Source: Allocatelliglobosispora scoriae
GTDB lineage: Bacteria; Actinomycetota; Actinomycetes; Mycobacteriales; Micromonosporaceae
Reading direction: 5' to 3'
NCBI RefSeq assembly: GCF_014204945.1
Contig: NZ_JACHMN010000003.1
Coordinates: 2,542,001 to 2,606,000, forward strand
DNA length: 64,000 nucleotides
The notes under the pieces are model-generated. The model saw only the letters and a list, made by a program, of their open reading frames with translations, was not told the origin of the DNA and ran no database searches. Shown piece by piece: positions 26,701 to 35,504 of this stretch (its first letter is position 1; each line of letters opens with the position of its first letter). The position numbers were made by a program, and so were the translations under genes.

Positions 26701-29700
26701 GGAGCTGAGGCACTCCATCCTGCCGCCGCGTACCGGCCAGCTCACGCTGCACCTGACGCGGGAGGCCCTCGACGCGCTGCCCAAGGGTGAGCTGGAGATG
26801 GCGGTCGCCCGGATACCCGACGCCGCGGGCAAGAAGCAGGTCCTGGAGCTCGCCGCGCTCCGGGAGGCCCTTCCGCTCGGCCGCTTCTGGGAGCACCGGT
26901 CGAAGCTGTCGACGAAGACCGAGCAGATCTTCGACATCGACTCCATGCGCAAGGCCCTCAACACCCGGGCCACCGCGGCCTACCAGCGGTGGCGCTCGAC
27001 CCTGCCGCTGATGAACATGCGGCCCGACGGGGACTGCTTCTTCCACGCGGTGATCGAGAAGTTCGGGCCGCAGATCCAGGCCGTGACCGGTCGGCCGCCC
27101 ACCGTCGCCGACGTCCGCCAGGCCTTGGCCCGGCACGTGGCGGCAGACCTCGCCCGGGGTCCCGACTCCGTCTACCGGCCGTTCCTGCGCGCCGCCAGTG
27201 GGGTGAGCGACGAGGCGCTGGTGCGGCACATCCGCACGATGGGCCGCTGGGCCAACGAGGCCGGGGACATCGTGCCGCAGGCGTTCGGCCTGATGTTCGA
27301 CATCCACCTCACGGTCCTGGGCCCGGCCGGGCCGATGTCCGTCGGCCCGGCGCAGCAGCCGGTCCAGGGGTACGCCTACTACTCCGGCAACCACTACAAC
27401 CTCGTGGAGACCGACGGCGACCTGCTCAGCGGGCGGGACCTCGCCGAGCGCATCCGCAACTCGCTGTGGACCGGCGAGGTGGCCTCCCTGCAGAGCGCGC
27501 CCGCACCGGAACCCAGCCGCATCGTCCCCCTCATCGACGCGACCGATGGCGCGCCCGGCCTGAGCGCGGTGGTCAGCGGCAGGTTCGCGGCCGTCTTCGA
27601 GACCTCGGGCGAGGGCAAGCCGCCCGATGCGGTCCTCGACGTCCTCGGGATGGAGCTGGCGAACGGGAGGCCCCGACCGGACGCGATCGAAATCCTGCGG
27701 GCGGGCCCGATGACCGACGACCGGCTGGACCAGGCGATCGTGGCGCTGCGGATGAAGCTGCCACCGGTCAGCCGGACCTTCCTCGACAACCTGCTCTACG
27801 AGTCGCCGCCGGTGACGCCTGCGACACCCGTGTCGCCCGTCCACGTCCTGCAGGGCCCGAGCCCGGACCCCGCCGTCGCGCAGACCCTGACGGAGCAGCT
27901 CGGCGGTCTGGCGGTCCGGGACCGGACGATGGTCGTGGCGCTCGCCGACGATGTCGCCGCGTCGGGATCGGTGGCGGCGCAGCTCGACCAGCTCATGATC
28001 GACGTCCCCGCCGATCGGCGGCACCTGATGGTCGTCACGTCGTCGTCGCGGCTGGCCCACACCGGCGTACGCGATGAGCTTCTCGCTTTTTCCCGCGAGC
28101 ATCCCGGGATGCTCATCCTCACGCCGCAGTCGCTGGTGCAGCCGCCCGCCGATCCGCCGGACCCGCCCGACACCGCCGCACCCGCGACGGCCCGGCCCAC
28201 CGCGAGCGTCCTGGCCGGACCCTGGTCGGAGGTGCACGCGGGCAAGGTGGAGCAGGCCATCGCCGGTGACCTCTCCACCGCCGGTGCCAACGAGCTGTTC
28301 CGCAAGCGCCTGAGCCCGTCCGGCCCGCCCGGGCCCGCCGCCTCGACCAGGTCGGGTCCCGCGACGATGGCCGACGTCGACTGGGCGTTGCGGATGCTCC
28401 CGCTGATCGCGGAGTACAAGACCCTCGCCGACAGGATCGCCGAGAAGCCGACCGCGAGCGCCGAGGACAAGGCCGCGGCGGGGAAGCTCGACCAGGCGCT
28501 CCGGCGGATGGTGCGGCGGAGCAACCGGGTGGGTGACCAGGTGCGGCAGGGCCGGTCGCTGGCCGAGCGGATCATCGCGATGACCGAGGCCGACCGCGCG
28601 GCGATGCGGACCTGGGTCGCCGAGCAGGTCCAGGCACCGGTGGCGAAGGGCGTCTCCGCCGACCGGCATGCCTGGCAGACCGCCTACTTCGTGGAGTACC
28701 CGGAGATCGCGTGGCTGAACCGGCACGGACGCGCGGAGCTGACCGAAGCCGATCTGCTGCCGCTGGCCCGCGACATCTTCGGCATGCTCGACGCCACGGG
28801 CGCGAGGCCCCGCTCGGCGTCCGACGCGAAGGCCAACCTGGCGACGCTGGACCGGTTCGCCACCGAACTGCGCCTCGGCGGGGAGCCGGTCACGGTTCGG
28901 AACCTGCACCGGCAGGAGGAGTTCGCGCGGCTCGGCAGGGAGCTGCCGGAACCCGCGCCGGCGCCCAGCCCGGCGTCGGATACGGAGGTGACCTACCCGC
29001 CGACCGCCCCTCCCCGCAGCATCGACGCCGTGATCACGGATGTCGTCGCGCATCAGCGTCTGGGTGCGCAGGCCACCGCGCGGCGGGTCGCCGAGCTGCG
29101 CGGGCTGGTGGAGCTCACGCGGCTGCCCGCCGCCGTGACCCCGCACCCGGTGGCGGCGTCGGCCCCGTCGACGGAGGCGACCCCGACCCCGCCCGACCAG
29201 TGGACCGAGGCGGAGGTCCGGTTGCTCGCCGGGGCCGTGCACCTGGCGCACCGGCGTTACCGCAAGAACAACCACGGGCACGGCCTGCCGGGTCCGATGA
29301 CCCCGGCCCACCTGGAGACCCTGGTACGCCACAAGCTGGGCGAATCGGCGCCGTTCACCTGGGCGTCGCTGCGGATGATCGCCGACCCCGTCGCCAACGC
29401 CGCCCGGCACCGGCAGGCTGCCCGGAACCTGTCCAAGCGCATCAACCACACCAGCGTCGTCACCTGGGCGGCCGGCGGGGTGAAGCACACCTCGGCCTAC
29501 CGGATGTCGTCGGCGTGGCGCAAGCGCCAGGCGAACCGCTACCTCGCCCAGCGGCCGGACACGCATGAGGCCCGCGTCGCGGAGCGCACCGCGCTGCTGG
29601 CGGTGATCCGCAACAGCTCCACCGCCGCCGACTGGCGGACGGTGCAGGTGGCCCCGGGCCGGACCGTCCAGGTCACCGACGAGCTCATCGACCATCTGGT

Positions 29701-32700
29701 GTGGACACGCCGGATCGCCTTCAGCGACGGCCGCTTCCGGAAATTCCAGGACGTCGGGGACTACTCGTCGATGTCGCTGCTGCTGCTCGGCTCCGGCGGC
29801 AGGCCGACCGGTGTGCAGCTCGTCCGCCTCGCCGAGATGGCCAACCGGGCCGCGCCGCTGAGCGAGCGCCTGCTCAAAGCGCGCATCGGTGCCGGGGGCG
29901 TCCGCCGCAGGCTCGGCGAGATCGCGATGGAGCGGTGGGAGAACGGCACGCCACCGGCGCGGACGGATCCCGGCGGAGACCACAGCGCCTACGTCACCGC
30001 CTTCCACTCGATCGCCACGGTGGAGAACGCCGACCTGCTGGCGGAGTGGCTCAACGGGCTCATCCCCGGCGGCGGCACGATCACGGCGAGCGAGGTCGAG
30101 CGAGCGCTGAAGGCCAACTTCGGCAAGGCGCTCGACGACGGCGCCGAGTTCATCGTCACCACCGGCGGCAAGACCTACGACGTGCGGATGTGGCCGGTGG
30201 CGCGGAGCCGCCCGGTGGTACGCAAGCCCTCGTCCTTCGTCGGCGGGCTGGAGAACCGCACCTACGCCTACGCGCTGCGCGGGCTGACCCGCAGCCGGGT
30301 CAAGGGCGGCTACGGCGAGGCCCAGGGCACCTACAAGTACGGCCCCAAGGGCGTCGCCACCGCGGAGGTGAGCCTCGCCGCCGGTGTCGGCCGGACGGCC
30401 GGGCACCGCAACGTCCGCAGCATGGCCGCGTCGGTCTACCAGTTCCTGCGGGCCAAGGAGGCACTGGGCGAGGTGGACCTGCCGGTCCGCTGGGAGGCGC
30501 GCATCGAAGAGCGCGGCGGCACGCACCGGTGGACCCACGCGGTCCTCAACGACCCGGAGGCGGCGCCGGAGACCCCGCTCGACGACGTGGTCAGCTATGC
30601 CGTACCGGACTTCATGCTGCCCTACACCGCCGACCAGGTGGTGGAGCTGAAGGACGAGGTCAGGGAGCTCTACGACCCCGACTACGGCAGCGCCGTCACG
30701 GCGATCGAGGACCGCGAGGACTTCCCGCTCTGGCGGCTGCCCTACGCGGTGACCCGGCTCAAGCTCGCCGACGCGGTGATGGCGGGCCTGCGGGGCAAGC
30801 TCAGCCGCGAGGACTACGCCTTCTGGAAACCGGTCGTGGAGGCGGAGCTCACCAACGACCAGCTCGCCAGCAAGCTCGCCAACATGCTGCGCCCTCCGTC
30901 GGAGGCCGAGTTCCAGCAGGTGGTCCGCATCGCGCTGCAGTCGCAGGGACGGCACCTGAGCCTCAGCCTGTCGCAGCCCGACGACCCGGTCGGCGGCGAC
31001 CCGACGACGCCGATCACACACGTCGAGCGGATCAGCCAGATCAGCCGCAGCGGCGAGACCCGGTTCGACCGGATCGCCACGATGCTCGGCGGCACGGTGC
31101 ACGGCCGCGACACCAACTGGATGCTCAAGGTCGCCGGCAGCGTCGCGGGCAAGTTCCTGCTGGATATCATCGGCATCCTGGCCAAGGCGACCTATACCCA
31201 CCGGCGCAGCGGCCAGCTCCTGCACAACAACCGGGCCTGGATCACCCGGGCCGTCCGGCAGGTCGGGCCCGAGCAGGTCATGAAGATCGACTTCACCGTC
31301 AACCTGGACGTGCACCAGAGCCGCTCCGGCGACGGCGGCACCACGGTCGTCCCGCCCGCCGACGGCGTCAACGGCCCCACCCCCATCAGGGGGTACGCCC
31401 ACGTGATGGTCAGCTACGACGCGCTCGACGCGAAGCTGCGACCCGACCCGGTGGCGGTACCCGACGACGCGGTGGCGCCGAAGACCCCGAAGACCCGGGT
31501 CGAGGCACAGCTCGTCGACAACAAATACCAGCAGGACAAGCTGGACGCCGCGCGGGCCGACCCCGATGTCCACTGGTGGAACATCGGCTCGGAGTACGGC
31601 CTGTCCCTGGACTTCCTGGAGACGCTGGACGGGCGCGACCGGCTCTACAACTCGATCGTGCCGGTGCTGGTCGCCCGGGGCTACCTCCCCGCCGAAGCGC
31701 TCGGCAAGGCGCCGCACAGCCCGTGGGAGCACCTGCGCACGCTGGACGTGACCGCCTTCCAGCTCAACCAGCCCGGCCAGGCCTACCGCAACTGGCGGGA
31801 CCTGCTCGCCCAGGTGTCGCTGGAGGGCATCCAGGCCAGGTCCGACGACCTGCCCGGTGCCGGCAACGGCCAGCCCGGCATCACCATGCTCTTCCCGCAC
31901 CCGACCGACCCCGCCGGCCCGTCCTTCACCCTCGGACTGTGGGCCGAGTTCGGCAGGGCCACCCACGCCGGCACCACGTCCTACCAGCTCCAGTACGGCC
32001 ATACCAACGTCGACGCCCTGTCGGAGAAGAAGCTGCGCGGGCACGCCCTGGACCTGCTCGCGCAGGCCGGTTTCGAGAAGTTCCTCAAGTTCTTCCTCGG
32101 CTACCAGAAGACCTGGCAGGGGTCGGTCAAGGCGGGCCGGACCCAGTCCAACGCGCTCACCTCCGACACCGACGGGCAGCGCATGCCGAGCGCCCGCTAC
32201 GACGTGGAGATGACGTGGCGCTGGATGGGCACGGTCGGCGAGACCCGGGTCGACATCCCGGTCCCGTCGACGGGCACCACCGCCCCGGCGACCTACCCGC
32301 CCGCCACCACGAAGACGGCCGGCATCCCCGGCCGGGCCAGCGTGCTGCAGCCGCTGGAACTCGCCGACCGGGGCACGTCGGGCCGGTCCGCGCCGCCGGA
32401 GATCCTCGACACCCAGCGGTCGGTGCTGCGGGAGATGAACACCTCCATCTACACCGTGCTCGGGGTCAGGGGCCTGGGCAAGCTGCAGGCAGACCTGATC
32501 AAGGGACCGAGCCGGCCCGCCAGCGCCGACGTCTGGCACAGCCTCAGCCCCAGCTACTACCGCACCCAGGCGCTGCGGGCGCTCGGCGGCAGCGCGACCG
32601 TGCCGATCGGCGAGCAGGAGTACCAGCTCATCGTCGAACCGGTCGGGCAGCCCGAGGTGCACAAGGTCTGGTTCCCCTACACCCAGCAGGTCCAGGAGGC

Positions 32701-34804
32701 CCAGGTCGGCGCCGAAGCCTTCGACGATCACGTCTCCATGGGCGGCACGGTCACCAACGTCGGCGCCAACACCGACAAGGTGACGACCGATGAAGGCGAG
32801 TCCGCGCTCGTCAACGGCGTCACGGTCGTCACCGAGGATCCCACCAGCTTCAAGGCCGGTGTCGAGGGCACCCGGACCGACCTGTCGGGCGACATCGAGG
32901 CCGCACTGCGGCTCGCCACCGAGGGCAGTTACCGGGGCGCCTTCCAGGACAAGGAGATGGCGATCGTGCGTACCAAGGTGCGCAACACGATGCTGCTGCC
33001 CGGCGGCGGGAAGGTGGTCGTCTACGGCGAGGTGCTGCTCAACGTGGTGCTCGCCGAGGTGCTCACCCACCGCGACGCGTTCGGGGACCCCTATCTCGCC
33101 CTCGCCGGGCACATCGACAAGCTGCTGCTGGAGGGCAAGCCGGTGCCGCCGCCGGTCGATACGTGGCGGACCTTCACCGGGCTGCAGACGCAGTGGCGGG
33201 CGCCGGCGAGCGTCGAGGACGGCAACTTCTGGCAGCCCATGTGGTCGCTGACCTTCCCCGGCCCCGATGACGGCCCGCACGCCGCCCGCCTGCGCGACAC
33301 GTTGCAGGAGATGAGCGAGGTCTTCCACGACGAGGAGCTCGGCAACCAGATCGCACCGCTCGCCACCTGGGCCGGGACGCTGCTGCCGGAGATGCGCGAC
33401 GGCGGCGCCGCGTGGCGGTTCTCCACCGCGAGCGGCGACTACGAACTCGCCGTCAAGGCGACCACGGTCGGACCGCCGCGCAACGGCCGGCCCAGCGCCA
33501 CCGGCACGAAGCTCTACACCCGCGCCAACCAGTACACCGACGGGGCGACCGGTGCCGTCTCCGCCGTGACCACGACGGTCACCGTGCCCGCGTCGGGCAC
33601 CGACGACGCGCACGGCGCCGCGGCCTCCGGGTCGAAGGCCACCACCGACCGCACCGAGGACACCCTGGTCCGTGCGACGAACCTGCTCTCCATGACCGGA
33701 CTGCGGGCGAACAAGACCTACGACTTCGACCAGGCGGTCAGCTACGACATCGTGCTGAAGGAGATCACCACCCGCAGGAGCACACCCGTCAACCGTACGG
33801 TCACCCAGGACCACACCGCGACGGTCCCCGAGGAGGGCATGCGCCCGCACCACCGGCAGGAGCAGGTCTACGACTTCGGGCTGCGGCCGACGGTGCCCGG
33901 CGACGACTACCGGGTCCTCGGCGCGGTCGGGCTGGAGGCGATCTTCAACGCGGTCCGGGACATGGGCCGGAATCCGACCGCCGTCGCCGCCGAGGCGCCG
34001 AGCGCCGACCCGGTCGTGCCGGACCGGTTGACCTCGCGCTCGCTGCGGACGGCCCTGCCCACGATGCTGACCCCGGAGGGCGCCGGGTTCGGCTCCGTCG
34101 CCACGGCGTCGGACCTGATCACGGTCGGGCCGGACCGGCTGCGGGTGAAGGCCAAGTACGGCCAGGTCCGGCAGGTGTTCCGGATGGAGAAATCGGAGTT
34201 CGAGAGCTACAACCACCTGACCGACCAGGAGATCCAGGCCGTCACCGAGACCGAGCGCGTCTCCAAGGCCGTCTCGGCGGGGCCCAGCGGCAAGAGCAAC
34301 CTCGAGCTCGGCGACGGGATGCACAGCCTCAGCGGCAAGTTCACCGCCTCCTATGACACGGCGCGCTCCCGGGTCCAGGCCATCCAGGACTGGATCGAGA
34401 AACGGGCCTGGCTGCGGACGAACAGCTCGGTCTACTTCGTCTACTCCACGGTCGACTACGAGGTGGAGGTCTACGACCGGGGCGGCAGACCCACCACCGT
34501 CCACGTCACCGGCACGATCGAGATCGTGGTCACCGAGGCGGGCGCGCTCGCCATGGGAGTGCCGCAGGACGTGCTCACCGGGCTCGCGACCAAGACGACG
34601 AAGCACACCGACGCGGCGGAGACCACCGACGCCACGGAACTCGCGCTCGTCAAGGCCTTCCAGGAGGCGGTCGAGGCGCTGGAGCAGATCGGTGTCACGA
34701 CCGTGGACCACTACACCGTCGGCGACGGTACGCCGTTGGAAGACATCACCGTCCCGCCGGTCAGGAGCAAGGACATCGCGTCGATCCTGCGCGGGGAGTG
34801 GTGA
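23729..34804 (+). CDS. Giant 3,691-residue CpnT-like type VII effector with OTU-like cysteine protease domain
   Basis: Head: a CpnT-type WXG100-like domain (LSYVLVGENWPEGDEDGM, residues 1-100) followed by hydrophobic helices (about 105-210). Residues about 745-900 form an alpha/beta domain with a lone Cys802 (IILVVCGAARADTAARI), like the 'lonely Cys' region of actinobacterial giants. Residues about 1095-1235 are OTU-like: P-D-G-D-C-F-F-H with Asp1100 and Cys1103, and G-N-H-Y-N with His1222, so the catalytic pair is intact. A second alpha/beta segment lies near 1370-1470. From about 1,800 to the end are long, degenerate beta-rich modules (for example VMKIDFTVNLDVHQS; SVYFVYSTVDYEVEVYDRGG). No nuclease or ADP-ribosyltransferase motif was recognised at the C-terminus. 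Likely a secreted polymorphic effector; target unknown. No immunity gene is obvious next to it. Confidence 0.85.
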   Translation: MSIAGPPDGLKWLSYVLVGENWPEGDEDGMRALAAAWRQLGKDLGPLEAQLNQVVNTLVASGQGPALDAARQFLEQISGGSNAVLPKVFESIDGVAEGAEKVALEIEYTKLMIIFMAAYLAILLVKLAYVTIMTWGAGTAPIVALIETVKQMALRLLKQLALAIIKGVIFMEVLNFAVQAYQALILKTRHGVDWDKTRDMALIGAIGGVLGWALGFLRHIKIPKFQLGTVKFKGFDTYNMGLGRGSVRDFIFSAFKNSQAEGIPELIAGAIHEAGGPDSGIRADYAGGVISGAIEGVVEHAIKVRGGRYALFNSGLTNFLNHKLVFDLHFPVAPPVLDLGATDPGLADPKPSPGSSTDDLTIAKSSPDSSTDDLTLSGTTVVALVGTGNGTGAVPALAALKVGPGAPAPVPGASSSPTATGRFTENRPDAPVRSIDNTTADQGRLSRAAYYREHSEADLDHFSRNLDQVLDTLDLPADVREHMHEHWLDQARQVHDDTYAPLLLAEDPITGQPMWQGTPEHLTARLDAMDRAWDGFLGQVDLTAQLSTTVSDTVWSGVTLVQGVVQANVESLIEEWTAAHPDTALPVAEIYGMRDRFVAQARVDLLTEITTTAAGLPLPEAVVRKLATDHVTDRVPLLPQQVRDAFTRLVERGTGGAEVPIDQVFAAPTTTPAPTLAPVAATAAPSPAAPPEQLRAQAATARPEPPARSPVRPAAAAALPVTSGRYLPGTLTAATAELETAAALPRFSSTHPAGDWFTVTAHLDRATGGIRLGDRVLTAEAFAAEVRTWPEWRGRPIILVVCGAARADTAARIRDGLGVDVIAADADVWSSTGGRVFAGAFTVTAAGLSKVYEAGAAWQHYTAETGSAPVALTAELAESVDLANRGVPEPATPPVARRHWTERFSRSRRISGDLASRAVTVRHALEPGTVLPGTWTSWEGGRYGPVTIRRILPAGDKRKGVSVLTTADGRAGLLFVGTELTDVPVPDQELLELRHSILPPRTGQLTLHLTREALDALPKGELEMAVARIPDAAGKKQVLELAALREALPLGRFWEHRSKLSTKTEQIFDIDSMRKALNTRATAAYQRWRSTLPLMNMRPDGDCFFHAVIEKFGPQIQAVTGRPPTVADVRQALARHVAADLARGPDSVYRPFLRAASGVSDEALVRHIRTMGRWANEAGDIVPQAFGLMFDIHLTVLGPAGPMSVGPAQQPVQGYAYYSGNHYNLVETDGDLLSGRDLAERIRNSLWTGEVASLQSAPAPEPSRIVPLIDATDGAPGLSAVVSGRFAAVFETSGEGKPPDAVLDVLGMELANGRPRPDAIEILRAGPMTDDRLDQAIVALRMKLPPVSRTFLDNLLYESPPVTPATPVSPVHVLQGPSPDPAVAQTLTEQLGGLAVRDRTMVVALADDVAASGSVAAQLDQLMIDVPADRRHLMVVTSSSRLAHTGVRDELLAFSREHPGMLILTPQSLVQPPADPPDPPDTAAPATARPTASVLAGPWSEVHAGKVEQAIAGDLSTAGANELFRKRLSPSGPPGPAASTRSGPATMADVDWALRMLPLIAEYKTLADRIAEKPTASAEDKAAAGKLDQALRRMVRRSNRVGDQVRQGRSLAERIIAMTEADRAAMRTWVAEQVQAPVAKGVSADRHAWQTAYFVEYPEIAWLNRHGRAELTEADLLPLARDIFGMLDATGARPRSASDAKANLATLDRFATELRLGGEPVTVRNLHRQEEFARLGRELPEPAPAPSPASDTEVTYPPTAPPRSIDAVITDVVAHQRLGAQATARRVAELRGLVELTRLPAAVTPHPVAASAPSTEATPTPPDQWTEAEVRLLAGAVHLAHRRYRKNNHGHGLPGPMTPAHLETLVRHKLGESAPFTWASLRMIADPVANAARHRQAARNLSKRINHTSVVTWAAGGVKHTSAYRMSSAWRKRQANRYLAQRPDTHEARVAERTALLAVIRNSSTAADWRTVQVAPGRTVQVTDELIDHLVWTRRIAFSDGRFRKFQDVGDYSSMSLLLLGSGGRPTGVQLVRLAEMANRAAPLSERLLKARIGAGGVRRRLGEIAMERWENGTPPARTDPGGDHSAYVTAFHSIATVENADLLAEWLNGLIPGGGTITASEVERALKANFGKALDDGAEFIVTTGGKTYDVRMWPVARSRPVVRKPSSFVGGLENRTYAYALRGLTRSRVKGGYGEAQGTYKYGPKGVATAEVSLAAGVGRTAGHRNVRSMAASVYQFLRAKEALGEVDLPVRWEARIEERGGTHRWTHAVLNDPEAAPETPLDDVVSYAVPDFMLPYTADQVVELKDEVRELYDPDYGSAVTAIEDREDFPLWRLPYAVTRLKLADAVMAGLRGKLSREDYAFWKPVVEAELTNDQLASKLANMLRPPSEAEFQQVVRIALQSQGRHLSLSLSQPDDPVGGDPTTPITHVERISQISRSGETRFDRIATMLGGTVHGRDTNWMLKVAGSVAGKFLLDIIGILAKATYTHRRSGQLLHNNRAWITRAVRQVGPEQVMKIDFTVNLDVHQSRSGDGGTTVVPPADGVNGPTPIRGYAHVMVSYDALDAKLRPDPVAVPDDAVAPKTPKTRVEAQLVDNKYQQDKLDAARADPDVHWWNIGSEYGLSLDFLETLDGRDRLYNSIVPVLVARGYLPAEALGKAPHSPWEHLRTLDVTAFQLNQPGQAYRNWRDLLAQVSLEGIQARSDDLPGAGNGQPGITMLFPHPTDPAGPSFTLGLWAEFGRATHAGTTSYQLQYGHTNVDALSEKKLRGHALDLLAQAGFEKFLKFFLGYQKTWQGSVKAGRTQSNALTSDTDGQRMPSARYDVEMTWRWMGTVGETRVDIPVPSTGTTAPATYPPATTKTAGIPGRASVLQPLELADRGTSGRSAPPEILDTQRSVLREMNTSIYTVLGVRGLGKLQADLIKGPSRPASADVWHSLSPSYYRTQALRALGGSATVPIGEQEYQLIVEPVGQPEVHKVWFPYTQQVQEAQVGAEAFDDHVSMGGTVTNVGANTDKVTTDEGESALVNGVTVVTEDPTSFKAGVEGTRTDLSGDIEAALRLATEGSYRGAFQDKEMAIVRTKVRNTMLLPGGGKVVVYGEVLLNVVLAEVLTHRDAFGDPYLALAGHIDKLLLEGKPVPPPVDTWRTFTGLQTQWRAPASVEDGNFWQPMWSLTFPGPDDGPHAARLRDTLQEMSEVFHDEELGNQIAPLATWAGTLLPEMRDGGAAWRFSTASGDYELAVKATTVGPPRNGRPSATGTKLYTRANQYTDGATGAVSAVTTTVTVPASGTDDAHGAAASGSKATTDRTEDTLVRATNLLSMTGLRANKTYDFDQAVSYDIVLKEITTRRSTPVNRTVTQDHTATVPEEGMRPHHRQEQVYDFGLRPTVPGDDYRVLGAVGLEAIFNAVRDMGRNPTAVAAEAPSADPVVPDRLTSRSLRTALPTMLTPEGAGFGSVATASDLITVGPDRLRVKAKYGQVRQVFRMEKSEFESYNHLTDQEIQAVTETERVSKAVSAGPSGKSNLELGDGMHSLSGKFTASYDTARSRVQAIQDWIEKRAWLRTNSSVYFVYSTVDYEVEVYDRGGRPTTVHVTGTIEIVVTEAGALAMGVPQDVLTGLATKTTKHTDAAETTDATELALVKAFQEAVEALEQIGVTTVDHYTVGDGTPLEDITVPPVRSKDIASILRGEW

Positions 34805-34929
34805 CCATTCACCGGCACCGGGTGCGCGTCCGGCGCACGGTGGGGTCCTTCCGGCGCAGTGCAAGGGTTTTCCAGGGTTCGACCCGGGTGGGATCTCCTG
34901 AGAGTGGGGCGCAGGAGGTACGCATTTAC

Positions 34930-35439
34930 ATGATTGCCAACGACTGCCGCCCCGCCCGCGCCGCGACGCTGGAGGAGCTCTACCGGACCAACGCGGGCTC
35001 GCTCTACGCGTACTCGCTGAAGCTGACCCTCGGCGACGTGTCGCGCGCGGAGGACCTGGTCCAGGAGACGATGATGCGGGCCTGGGAGCACATCGACGAG
35101 CTCGACGTGACCCGTTCCGCGGCCCGGCCGTGGCTGTTCACCGTCGCCCGCCGCCTCATGATCGACAACTTGCGTGCCCGCGCGGCCCGTCCCGTCGAGG
35201 TCGGCGGCGAGCACCTCGACGGCTGGTCGGCGGTGCACGACGACACCGAGGCCGCGCTCACCCGGATGACGGTCCGCAGCGTCATGGCGGAGCTGCCGGG
35301 CCACCACCGTGACGTGCTCGCCCATCTCTACCTCGCCGAGCGCACCACCGAGGAGACCGCGCAGGCGCTCGGCATCCCGGCGGGAACGGTCAAGTCCCGG
35401 GCGCACCACGCCCTGCGCCGGGCCCGCCGGGCGCTGTAG
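34930..35439 (+). CDS. ECF-family RNA polymerase sigma factor
   Basis: The 169-residue product has sigma region 2 (LEELYRTNAGSLYAYSLKLT, then AEDLVQETMMRAWEHIDEL) and region 4 with its helix-turn-helix (TTEETAQALGIPAGTVKSRA). ATG 34930 is chosen: AGGAGGT lies 10 nt upstream, and the longer in-frame extension is basic, low-quality sequence overlapping the giant gene. It has no adjacent anti-sigma gene, unusual for the SigL/zinc-anti-sigma type it resembles. The 125-bp gap to the giant gene shows no clear promoter. Confidence 0.9.
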   Translation: MIANDCRPARAATLEELYRTNAGSLYAYSLKLTLGDVSRAEDLVQETMMRAWEHIDELDVTRSAARPWLFTVARRLMIDNLRARAARPVEVGGEHLDGWSAVHDDTEAALTRMTVRSVMAELPGHHRDVLAHLYLAERTTEETAQALGIPAGTVKSRAHHALRRARRAL

Positions 35440-35455
35440 TCGTCGCTCCGATCCG

Positions 35456-35500
35456 ACAGCATCTCCACCCCTGGTTGGATTCACATGGGACCGATGCTGT
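35456..35500 (+). terminator. Weak stem-loop after the sigma-factor gene
   Basis: ACAGCATC (35456-35463) pairs perfectly with GATGCTGT (35493-35500), followed by TTT. The loop is 29 nt, so it is a weak terminator or alternatively a spaced regulatory inverted repeat just before the hydrolase start. Confidence 0.3.
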
Positions 35501-35504
35501 TTTG

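Noticed and set aside
23381-34864. Very long open frame on the minus strand opposite the giant gene
   Set aside because: It is the GC-bias shadow of the plus-strand gene: Arg/Gly/Val/His-rich, no domain, while the plus strand has clear domains and a ribosome-coupled start.
34873-34890. GGGTTCGACCC, like a tRNA T-arm
   Set aside because: No acceptor, D-arm or anticodon arm could be folded around it.
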